Source: JBFMAI01 sp040755725
GTDB lineage: Bacteria > Planctomycetota > Phycisphaerae > UBA1845 > Fen-1342
Assembly: GCA_040755725.1 (NCBI GenBank)
Contig: JBFMAI010000039.1
Span: 62,001 to 126,000 of the forward strand
DNA: 64,000 nt
Direction of reading: 5' to 3'
Below the pieces are notes generated by a model. That model had not been told where the DNA came from. It worked only from the letters and a program-made list of their open reading frames with translations, and did not search any database. Position numbers and translations under genes: made by a program. Positions 43,492 to 50,319 of the stretch are shown here, piece by piece; position 1 is the stretch's first letter, and every line of letters begins with the position of its first letter.

Positions 43492-44643
43492 TCACGGGCT
43501 GGTCTCGGGTGGCGGCACCCCCGGCGAGGGCGCCGGTGCCGTCGTCGGCTGGGTCGCGGGGGAGGACGCCGCGTCCGACGGGGCCGTCGCGACGTACGAA
43601 CGCCGGCCCGCGTAAGGGTTCTCGTAAGCCAGGCCATAGTCCGGCCGCGGGACGGCCAACTGGTCGATCCAATCCAGCACCGCGGCGTACAGCCGATCAT
43701 CGCGACCGCGGACGACCGGCTTGAACGCCGGGCCGCGGCCCACCGGGGGGTGCTCGCGGTCGGTGGTTTCCGGCGGCAACATGTACGTCAGCAGGACGCT
43801 TTCCTCCGGATTAGCGCGGTTCACCAACGGGCCGTACGCCGTTTGCATTTGATCGAGCAGCACGAAGGCCGTGTAGGCGTACGTGTCGCTGCTGCTCGAA
43901 CCCACGGGGAACCGAAACTCGCGGGCCCCCTTGCCGCCATGACACCCCGACCGGGCACAGCCGCGGTTGACCAGCGGCAGCACGCGCCGGCGAAAGGCGT
44001 CGAAGACCGCCGGATCGCTGTCCACGGCGATGCGTTCGGCGTGCTCCGTGCCGGTCAGACGTATGATGAGCTGGAGCTTCTCGTGCGGCAGGCCGCGCGT
44101 CAGCACATCTTCCCAGGCGGCGCGGAAGTCGGCGCGGCGGCGCAGTACGTCCAAGACCTCCAACGGCAAGTCGCGCTGCCGGGCCTTGCGGAGGAAGCGG
44201 ACCCGGACAACCTCCGCCGGACCGTCCAACCGCAGCTCGCCCAACCGCAGCCGCTGGATGTCCGCGTCGCTCAGCGGCGGCGCGGGCGGCAGCTCGACGG
44301 ACCCCTGGCCCGCCTCGCCGTCGAAACCACGCCCGGCGGCAGCAGACTCCGTGGCCGGCGGCGTGTCGGCGGCCAGCGCCGGCGTGCTCGTAGGACCGGC
44401 GCCGGGCTGACTGGCCGCGTCCGCCAATGGAACCACGCGCAGAACCTCGGCCCGCGGCAGGCGGACCTGGCCGGCGGCGTTGCGGAGAATGACCTCGGTG
44501 TCCGTGAGCGACACGTCGCCGCGCAACGTCAGGCCGTTCTTGAGGTACACGTCGGCCAGATCGGCCGCGGCGCGGGGCGCCAGGGCCAGGGCGGCAACGA
44601 CCAACGTGCTCACCAACGCCGTCCGGAACTGGCACTTACTCAT
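43492..44643 (-). CDS. Secreted planctomycetal protein with C-x4-CH motif
   Basis: 383 residues. A cleavable signal peptide (LVSTLVVAALALAPRAAA) precedes a small beta domain (DVYLKNGLTLRGDVSLTDTE, then VRLPRAEVLRVV) common in planctomycetal proteins, a Pro/Ala linker, and a helical domain with Cys229, Cys234 and His235 in RGCARSGCHGG. That motif resembles the planctomycetal cytochrome-c-like CxxCH segment but with four residues between the cysteines. The C-terminal tail is Thr/Pro/Ala-rich. GGAGCGGTGC precedes the ATG. Heme binding is possible but unproven. Confidence 0.7.
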   Translation of the reverse strand: MSKCQFRTALVSTLVVAALALAPRAAADLADVYLKNGLTLRGDVSLTDTEVILRNAAGQVRLPRAEVLRVVPLADAASQPGAGPTSTPALAADTPPATESAAAGRGFDGEAGQGSVELPPAPPLSDADIQRLRLGELRLDGPAEVVRVRFLRKARQRDLPLEVLDVLRRRADFRAAWEDVLTRGLPHEKLQLIIRLTGTEHAERIAVDSDPAVFDAFRRRVLPLVNRGCARSGCHGGKGAREFRFPVGSSSSDTYAYTAFVLLDQMQTAYGPLVNRANPEESVLLTYMLPPETTDREHPPVGRGPAFKPVVRGRDDRLYAAVLDWIDQLAVPRPDYGLAYENPYAGRRSYVATAPSDAASSPATQPTTAPAPSPGVPPPETSP

Positions 44644-44682
44644 GCACCGCTCCGAATCTGTCCCTCAGCCGGCACACGCCGG

Positions 44683-45453
44683 TCACACTTTGCGGTGCGG
44701 CGTCCGCACAATCGCCGTCCCGTCGGGCAACGGCACCAGCTCGTAATCGCCGAAGATGCTCGGCGCTTCCTGCTGCATGATCCGCAACACCTTGATCGCC
44801 ACTTTGCGAATCTCCACCTCGGCGTGCTCGTTGGCCCGGGCCTCGATGAAGTGCCGCAGGGCACGGGCGTTGGCGGTCACGAAGATCTTCGTTTCGGTGG
44901 CATTGGGCAGCACGCTGCGGGCCGCCTGGCGGGCGAGCTTGCGGCGCAGCGTCGGGTCCGGCTCGCCGGCGAAATGCCGCTGAAGCCCCTCGACCAGCCG
45001 CACGTACGCCTGGTGGGCCTGCTCGATCGCCGCCAGCCAGACCGCGTGCAACGCCGGGTCGGCCGCGATGCAGTCCGGCTCGATGAAGTCGGCGGTGGTC
45101 TCATCCACGTAGCGCTGTGAGAGCTGCGAATAACCGAAGCCCGCGCGATGCCGCACCAGCTCGTGCGTGAACGAACGCGACACGCCGGTAATCACGAAGT
45201 TCCACACCGCATGCTCCAGCACCGACCCGTGGGCCGACTCGAGGATGTGGCCCATGTACTCGGCGTGGTTCTTGCGGCCCTTGCCGAAGGACATGTAGCA
45301 CAGCCGCCCGGCCGCCTCGCACAACTGCTCGGCCCCCACTTCCGTGTCGGTGGCCCACGTCAGCCCGTGGTCGTCCAGAAAGCCGTCCACGGCGGCCTGC
45401 TCCACGACCTGCCGGCCGACCAGGTAGACGTGCGGATCACGAACGATGTTCAA
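44683..45453 (-). CDS. thyX: Flavin-dependent thymidylate synthase ThyX
   Basis: 256 residues from a TTG at 45453, chosen because AAGGAG lies eight bases upstream and earlier in-frame codons have none. It makes dTMP from dUMP with FAD, NADPH and methylenetetrahydrofolate. The ThyX motif is present as RHRAGFGYSQLSQRY (residues 101-115). There are eight residues between RHR and the conserved Ser instead of seven, a variant I cannot place. Other family features are SVLEHAVWNFVITGVSRSF and the C-terminal RHFIEARANEHAEVEI region. No thyA was seen. Confidence 0.93.
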   Translation of the reverse strand: MNIVRDPHVYLVGRQVVEQAAVDGFLDDHGLTWATDTEVGAEQLCEAAGRLCYMSFGKGRKNHAEYMGHILESAHGSVLEHAVWNFVITGVSRSFTHELVRHRAGFGYSQLSQRYVDETTADFIEPDCIAADPALHAVWLAAIEQAHQAYVRLVEGLQRHFAGEPDPTLRRKLARQAARSVLPNATETKIFVTANARALRHFIEARANEHAEVEIRKVAIKVLRIMQQEAPSIFGDYELVPLPDGTAIVRTPHRKV

Positions 45454-45570
45454 CGCGGTATCTCCTTGCGGCGCGGCCGGCGCCTCCGGTCCGACGCACC
45501 GCCCCAGCCGGTACCCCGTCCACGCGGCCCCGTGCGGCACGGGCCAACCAACTGGTCAAACGCCGGCGGG

Positions 45571-45591
45571 GCACCGGCCAACGGCCGGTGC
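45571..45591. repeat. Perfect hairpin between divergent genes
   Basis: GCACCGGCC (45571-45579) pairs perfectly with 45583-45591 around a 3-base loop. A near-identical, less perfect hairpin occurs around 7745. It lies in the 256-base space between thyX and the plus-strand secreted protein, so it is not placed as a terminator and looks like a dispersed palindrome. Confidence 0.55.
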
Positions 45592-45709
45592 GATCCGGGC
45601 CAACGCGAAGCATTGTAACCGGCGCCGGCCCCCGCCGTCCGCCGGGGGTCGGCTTTTCTTGCGGCCGCCTATCCACTCCGTCGGCCGCGGCGGATACGCT
45701 ACTCGGACC

Positions 45710-47146
45710 ATGAAGACCGGGATGCGGCAAAGCGTGGGCCGGTGGGTCTGCCCGATGGCTGCGGTGCGACGCCCTTGGCCGGCGCCCTGCGGCCCTGCTC
45801 CGGCAATATGCGCCGCGGTGCTGACGCTGGCGATGGTCGCCGCGGCTAGGGCGGAGCATCGGCTGAAGTACCGCTGGGAGCCGGGCGACTACCTGGTGTA
45901 CGAGCGGCGCGTGTGGGTCGTGCCCTTGGCGTCGGAGGACGTTCGCCGCCAAAGCGTCGAGCAAGTGCTCTTGTGGTGCTTCGAGAACAAGGGCGGCGAA
46001 GCTCTCGTGCTGGTGGACATGTTGCGGGCCAACGAGGGCCAGCCCGAGTCGGTGGGGTCGGCAATCCTGCACCTCCATGAGAGCGGTCGGCGCCGGATGG
46101 CCCCGGAGGTGGCCGCCCGCCTCGACGCGGTCGAGCCCGCGCTGGATGTTCTGCCGGTACTCCCCTTGCCCGTCCAAGGGGAGACCTCGTGGGTCTCGCC
46201 GCCGGACGCGTATCAGCAGCGCTGGCGTTGTTGGGGTCGCGGGCCGGACGCCGCGCAGCAGGGGCAATGGCGGGTCGATTTCGAAGTGGAGGACCTGTCC
46301 GGCGTGGCAGAGTTCCTGCACCGAACGCGGGCGGGCCGCTTCTGGTTCGATACCGCCGCGGGCCGCGTGATGCGCTTTGAGGCGGAGGAACGCGACGAGG
46401 GGCGCCGGGAGCGGACGCGCGTGGCCGCCGTTCTGCGGCAGGCAGGTCGGCAGAGCGCGGAGTGGGCGGCCCGCCGGGCAGACGAGACCGAGCGTTACCT
46501 GCGTACATTGCGACATGAGGACCGCCTGCTGGCGGAGCTGTTCGCCCGGCCGGACGACCTCGCCAGGATCCAGGCGCAACTGGACCGCCTGTGGTCCACC
46601 CTGAAGTCGGACGTGGACCAGCGGGCGGGTTCGCCGTTCGCCCGGATCGCCGACGGCCGCCGTCAGCAGCTTCGGGGAGCAGCGGACCGGCTGGCCGCCC
46701 GGGCGGCGCTCGGACGTCGCTGGCTGAACCACCCGGCGCGGGCGTGGTCACTCCAGGACCCGGCGGGGCAGACGTTGACCAGCGAAGCGGCCCGCCCCGG
46801 GGTTGTGATCGAGTGCTTCTGGTCCAGCGACACGATTTGGGGGCTGCGGGCGCTGGAGTCGCTGCGGCACGTCGCGGGCGACCCGGGGCGTTCCCCGCCG
46901 CCGGTGCTCTGTTACAACCTCGATTTCGACGTGCAGCAGGCCCGCCGGGCAATCGGCCGCTGCGGGCGCGGGCTGCGGCACGTCCTGGCCGGTCCGCTCC
47001 AGGACGTGGAGGGACTGACCGAGCTGCCGGTGGTGCGGGTCGTGGACGCCCGCGGCGTCGTGCGCGGCATGTGGGTCGGCTGGGACCCCAGCTACGGCAC
47101 GGCCCAGCAATTGGCCCGCTCTCTCCTGGCGGCCGATTGGCGGTAA
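45710..47146 (+). CDS. Secreted protein with thioredoxin-fold-like C-terminus lacking the CxxC pair
   Basis: 478 residues from the ATG at 45710. A signal peptide ends near AAARA (residue 48). The middle part has beta-rich sequence (VYERRVWVVPLASEDVRRQS) and a coiled-coil-like helical stretch (about 235-330). The final 120 residues read PGVVIECFWSSDTIWGLRAL, then PPPVLCYNLDFDVQQARRAI and LPVVRVVDARGVVRGMWVGW, which follow the thioredoxin/TlpA fold order. The active-site position has WSSD in place of WCxxC, so no redox chemistry is expected. It probably forms an operon with the next genes. Confidence 0.7.
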   Translation: MKTGMRQSVGRWVCPMAAVRRPWPAPCGPAPAICAAVLTLAMVAAARAEHRLKYRWEPGDYLVYERRVWVVPLASEDVRRQSVEQVLLWCFENKGGEALVLVDMLRANEGQPESVGSAILHLHESGRRRMAPEVAARLDAVEPALDVLPVLPLPVQGETSWVSPPDAYQQRWRCWGRGPDAAQQGQWRVDFEVEDLSGVAEFLHRTRAGRFWFDTAAGRVMRFEAEERDEGRRERTRVAAVLRQAGRQSAEWAARRADETERYLRTLRHEDRLLAELFARPDDLARIQAQLDRLWSTLKSDVDQRAGSPFARIADGRRQQLRGAADRLAARAALGRRWLNHPARAWSLQDPAGQTLTSEAARPGVVIECFWSSDTIWGLRALESLRHVAGDPGRSPPPVLCYNLDFDVQQARRAIGRCGRGLRHVLAGPLQDVEGLTELPVVRVVDARGVVRGMWVGWDPSYGTAQQLARSLLAADWR

Positions 47147-47179
47147 ACTGGGGCGATCTGAACGGGCACCGGTGTGTGC

Positions 47180-47197
47180 CACTGCTCTTGAGCAGTG
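47180..47197. repeat. Perfect palindrome in a 68-base intergenic gap
   Basis: CACTGCTC pairs with GAGCAGTG around two T bases. It lies just ahead of the lipoprotein gene start (47215). As I recall, palindromes of this sequence recur in planctomycete genomes, but no second copy was seen in this window. Confidence 0.5.
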
Positions 47198-47214
47198 AGT
47201 CTTCGGAGTGGCGT

Positions 47215-48099
47215 ATGCCGCGAAGTGAGTACTTGGCACGTTGGCCGCTGCACGTGGTCGGGACCTTGTTGATTGTGAACGTCCTAGCGGGCTGCGCGGG
47301 CCCAACCCCGACGATCGAGCCGCGGCCGGGACCGGTACGGGGCGTCCTGCCGGCGGAGGCCGACGCGCGGGCGGAGGCCGTGCGCCGCGACCCGGTGGCC
47401 TATCTGCGCCGCGTGGCGGACAACTGCCGGACCCTGAATCAGTACACCCTGACCTTCACCCGCCACGAACGACGCGGGCTGTTCCAGCGGCTTTACGGCC
47501 CCGAGCGCATCGCCTGCTGGTTCCGTCAGTCGCCGTTCAGCGTCCGCATGAAGTGGCTGGACGAAAACGTGAAGTACGGAGAGACGGTGTACGTCGAGGG
47601 CCAGGCGGACAACAAGGTGCGGTTCGTGACGCGCTGGTGGTCGCCGCCGTTGTTGCCGCCGCCCGCCGTCAACAAGGTGGACTTGCAGACGTCGGTCACG
47701 TTCGGGGAATCGAAGCGGCCGTTGACGGATTTCGGGTTGGAACGGCTGATGGAGCGGACGCTGGCGGCGCTGGAACAGGCCGAGGGCGCGGTGGTCATCC
47801 GCTACGAGGGGCTCGTGCAATTGCGCGAGGACGGACCGACCATGCACCACCTGCACCTGGAGTACCCGGCGTCGCAGTATCGCGTGCCCATTCAGGAGCT
47901 GTACGTGGACGTGGCCACCGACCTGCCTGCGGGTACGGTGCTCAAGCTCGCATCCGGCGACATCGACGCCGCGTACTTCTACGCCGATCTCGACCCCGCG
48001 GCGAAGTTGACCGACGCGGACTTCATGCTGGCGGCGGAGCGTGCCGCGCTCCCCGCGCCGTCCCCCCAGCCGGCCGCTGATGAACGTGACGCCCCCTGA
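47215..48099 (+). CDS. DUF1571-type lipoprotein
   Basis: 294 residues. The N-terminus is a lipoprotein signal with lipobox LAGC (LLIVNVLAGCAG). The body resembles the DUF1571 family: YTLTFTRHERRGLFQRLYGP, then VRMKWLDENVKYGETVYVEG and LPAGTVLKLASGDIDAAYFY near the end. This fold is of the LolA/LolB-like type, suggesting binding of a hydrophobic ligand or envelope stress sensing, without an assigned function. The last 20 bases overlap ribD in another frame. Confidence 0.82.
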   Translation: MPRSEYLARWPLHVVGTLLIVNVLAGCAGPTPTIEPRPGPVRGVLPAEADARAEAVRRDPVAYLRRVADNCRTLNQYTLTFTRHERRGLFQRLYGPERIACWFRQSPFSVRMKWLDENVKYGETVYVEGQADNKVRFVTRWWSPPLLPPPAVNKVDLQTSVTFGESKRPLTDFGLERLMERTLAALEQAEGAVVIRYEGLVQLREDGPTMHHLHLEYPASQYRVPIQELYVDVATDLPAGTVLKLASGDIDAAYFYADLDPAAKLTDADFMLAAERAALPAPSPQPAADERDAP

Positions 48100-49204
48100 C
48101 GACGAACGCCACTTGCGTCGGGCGCTGCGCCGGGCAGAGCGCGGCCGCGGCCGCGTCGAGCCCAACCCGGTCGTCGGCTGTGTCATCGTGAAGCGTGGGC
48201 GGGTCATCGGGGAGGGGTTTCACCGGCGCTACGGGGGGCCGCACGCGGAAATCGAGGCATTGCGACACTGCCGCGAATCGCCCCGCGGGGCCACCGTGTA
48301 CGTCACCCTCGAACCGTGCTGCCATCAGGGCCAGACACCGCCGTGCACCGACGCGTTGATCGCGGCCGGCGTGGGCCGAGTGGTCGCGCCCCTCAGAGAC
48401 CCCAATCCGTTGGTGGGCGGCGGGGGCTTCGCGGTGCTGCGCCGCGCGGGGGTCCGGGTGGATGTCGGGCCATTGGCCGCGGAAGCCGCGGAACTCAACG
48501 CCCCGTTCTTCAAGCTCGTCCGGCAGCGGCGGCCGTGGGTCATTCTCAAGTGGGCGCAGAGCCTGGACGGGAAGATCGCTACTCGCACCGGCGACTCGAA
48601 GTGGATCAGCGACGCGGCGTGCCGGGCCCACGCCCACCGGGTCCGGGGGCGGATGGATGCGATTGTCGTCGGCGTGGGGACGGTGCTGACCGACGATCCG
48701 CTGTTGACGTGCCGCGTCGGGCGGCCGCGGCGCGTCGCCACGCGTATCATTCTCGACACGCGCTTGCGAACACCGCTGCGAGCACAGCTTGTCCGCACCG
48801 CCCGGCGTGTGCCGACGTGGGTGTTCTGCGGGCCGGAGGCGCCGCGGCGCCGCGTGCACGCGTTGGAACGTGCCGGCTGCGTCGTCCGGCCGGTACGTCG
48901 CACGCGACGGGGAGTGTCTTTGGCAGCGGTGCTCAATGAGGTCGGCGCGGCACGGATGACCAACGTGCTGGTCGAAGGCGGCGCGACCCTGCTCGGCCGG
49001 TTCTTTGACGAGGCGTTGGCCGACGAGTGCCACATCTACGTCGCTCCACGCCTGATCGGCGGGGCGGACGCTCCCGGACCGCTGGGCGGCCGCGGCGTCG
49101 AGCGCGTGGCCGACGCCGTAGCCCTGCCGCCGGCCTCCCGTCTGCGGCACCTGGGGGACGGCTATTTCCTCGACGCGCGGCTGGCGCCGCGCGTCCGGTC
49201 GTAA
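48080..49204 (+). CDS. ribD: Bifunctional riboflavin biosynthesis deaminase/reductase RibD
   Basis: 374 residues. The N-terminal deaminase domain has the zinc-binding HAE in GGPHAEIEAL and the pair of cysteines in EPCCHQGQTPPC. The reductase domain follows from about residue 150 with WVILKWAQSLDGKIATRTGD and ends with NVLVEGGATLLGRFFDEALA. The enzyme converts the first pyrimidine intermediate to ribityl-amino-uracil phosphate. The start lies inside the previous gene; no FMN riboswitch precedes it and no ribE, ribA or ribH gene lies nearby. An in-frame start at 48041 is an alternative. Confidence 0.95.
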   Translation: MNVTPPDDERHLRRALRRAERGRGRVEPNPVVGCVIVKRGRVIGEGFHRRYGGPHAEIEALRHCRESPRGATVYVTLEPCCHQGQTPPCTDALIAAGVGRVVAPLRDPNPLVGGGGFAVLRRAGVRVDVGPLAAEAAELNAPFFKLVRQRRPWVILKWAQSLDGKIATRTGDSKWISDAACRAHAHRVRGRMDAIVVGVGTVLTDDPLLTCRVGRPRRVATRIILDTRLRTPLRAQLVRTARRVPTWVFCGPEAPRRRVHALERAGCVVRPVRRTRRGVSLAAVLNEVGAARMTNVLVEGGATLLGRFFDEALADECHIYVAPRLIGGADAPGPLGGRGVERVADAVALPPASRLRHLGDGYFLDARLAPRVRS

Positions 49205-49264
49205 TTCGTGTCAGGAACCCCCGCGCCGGCCGATACACAATGTGGGGCCATGAGGAGACAAACA

Positions 49265-50152
49265 ATGACGACAAACCGTGCGGCCAAGGTGGGTCTGTTT
49301 GCGCTGTGTGTGCTGACATTGGGCTTCGGCCTCGGGGCCGGATGTCCGGGGCTGTCGCCGCTTCCCGGACCGCAGGACAACGGCAACGGAAACGGCAACG
49401 GCGATGGTAACGGGAATGGCCACGGGACGACCGACGGGGCGGCGATTGTCGCCGACCATGCGGCCCCGGCAGCATTTGACGCCATCCCGGAGGCCGCCCG
49501 CGCCGCCGCCCATGCCTTCCGCATCTTCTATGGCCACACCTCGCACGGCAGCCAGATCGTGACGGGCATGGAGATGATCGCGGCGGAAGACGAGCGCTTC
49601 GCCTTCAACGGGGACGCCGGCACGCTGCAACTGGATGAAGAGACCGGCGTTGACCTGGGGCACCACGGAGACCTGGCGTGGGTGGACATCACGCGGCAGC
49701 GGCTCGACACGCCCGGCCACGGCATCGACATCGTGGTGTGGTCGTGGTGCGGCGGCGTCAGCGACAACACGGCCGCCGGCATCGACGCCTACCTGGCCGC
49801 GCTGGACGAGCTGGAGCAGGACTACCCGGACGTCATCTTCGTCTACATGACGGGCCACCTGGACGGCACCGGCCCGGACGAGAACCTGTGGGTGCGCAAC
49901 GACCAGATTCGGGCGTATTGCGCGCAGCACGACAAGGTGCTGTTCGATTTCGCCGATATCGAGAGCTACGACCCCAACGGCCAGTTGCACGCGGACGGGA
50001 GCGACGCGTGCGAGTGGTGTACGACGTGGTGCGCGGCGCACACTTGCCCGGAATGCGGCGAATGTGCCCACTCGCACTGCTTCAACTGCTATCAGAAAGG
50101 CCGGGCGTTCTGGTGGCTCCTGGCCCGCCTGACCGGGTGGGACGGGAACTGA
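49265..50152 (+). CDS. Cys-rich lipoprotein, possibly an SGNH-hydrolase-like protein
   Basis: 295 residues from the ATG at 49265, with GAGGAG seven bases upstream. A lipoprotein signal ends in lipobox GAGC, followed by a Gly/Asn/Asp linker (NGNGNGNGDGNGNG). The body begins with FRIFYGHTSHGSQIVTGM and contains GIDIVVWSWCGGVSDN and VIFVYMTGHLDGTG, an order similar to SGNH-type hydrolases but without a firm catalytic triad. The C-terminus is Cys/His-rich (CEWCTTWCAAHTCPECGEC, then HSHCFNC), perhaps binding metal. Function is unknown. Confidence 0.75.
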   Translation: MTTNRAAKVGLFALCVLTLGFGLGAGCPGLSPLPGPQDNGNGNGNGDGNGNGHGTTDGAAIVADHAAPAAFDAIPEAARAAAHAFRIFYGHTSHGSQIVTGMEMIAAEDERFAFNGDAGTLQLDEETGVDLGHHGDLAWVDITRQRLDTPGHGIDIVVWSWCGGVSDNTAAGIDAYLAALDELEQDYPDVIFVYMTGHLDGTGPDENLWVRNDQIRAYCAQHDKVLFDFADIESYDPNGQLHADGSDACEWCTTWCAAHTCPECGECAHSHCFNCYQKGRAFWWLLARLTGWDGN

Positions 50153-50228
50153 CGTTCGCCGTGGCGCTTCGCGAGTATTCCGAGCGGCGGGACAACGGAC
50201 GGGAGGGCGAGCCTCCCGGCGAGCCGTG

Positions 50229-50312
50229 GCGCGACCGGAGCCTCGTCCTCCAATCGCGCACCACCCAGCGGCGCGGCCGGAGCCGCGCCTTCCCATCGCG
50301 CATCACCCAGAA
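50229..50312. repeat. Two tandem copies of a 42-base unit
   Basis: Units starting at 50229 and 50271 share GCGCG-CCGGAGCC at their start and TCGCGCA-CACCCAG near their end. They lie between the convergent lipoprotein gene and the glycosyltransferase gene. Related sequence (CGCGCCGGGA and CCTTCCCAT) occurs at 57.55-57.61 kb. Confidence 0.6.
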
Positions 50313-50319
50313 GGCCCAT

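Noticed and set aside
42955..45120. A 721-codon open frame on the plus strand
   Set aside because: Antisense to the TMTC-like, C-x4-CH and thyX genes; no recognisable motif.
47100..48080. FMN riboswitch for ribD
   Set aside because: The sequence ahead of ribD is coding for the lipoprotein and shows none of the conserved riboswitch boxes.
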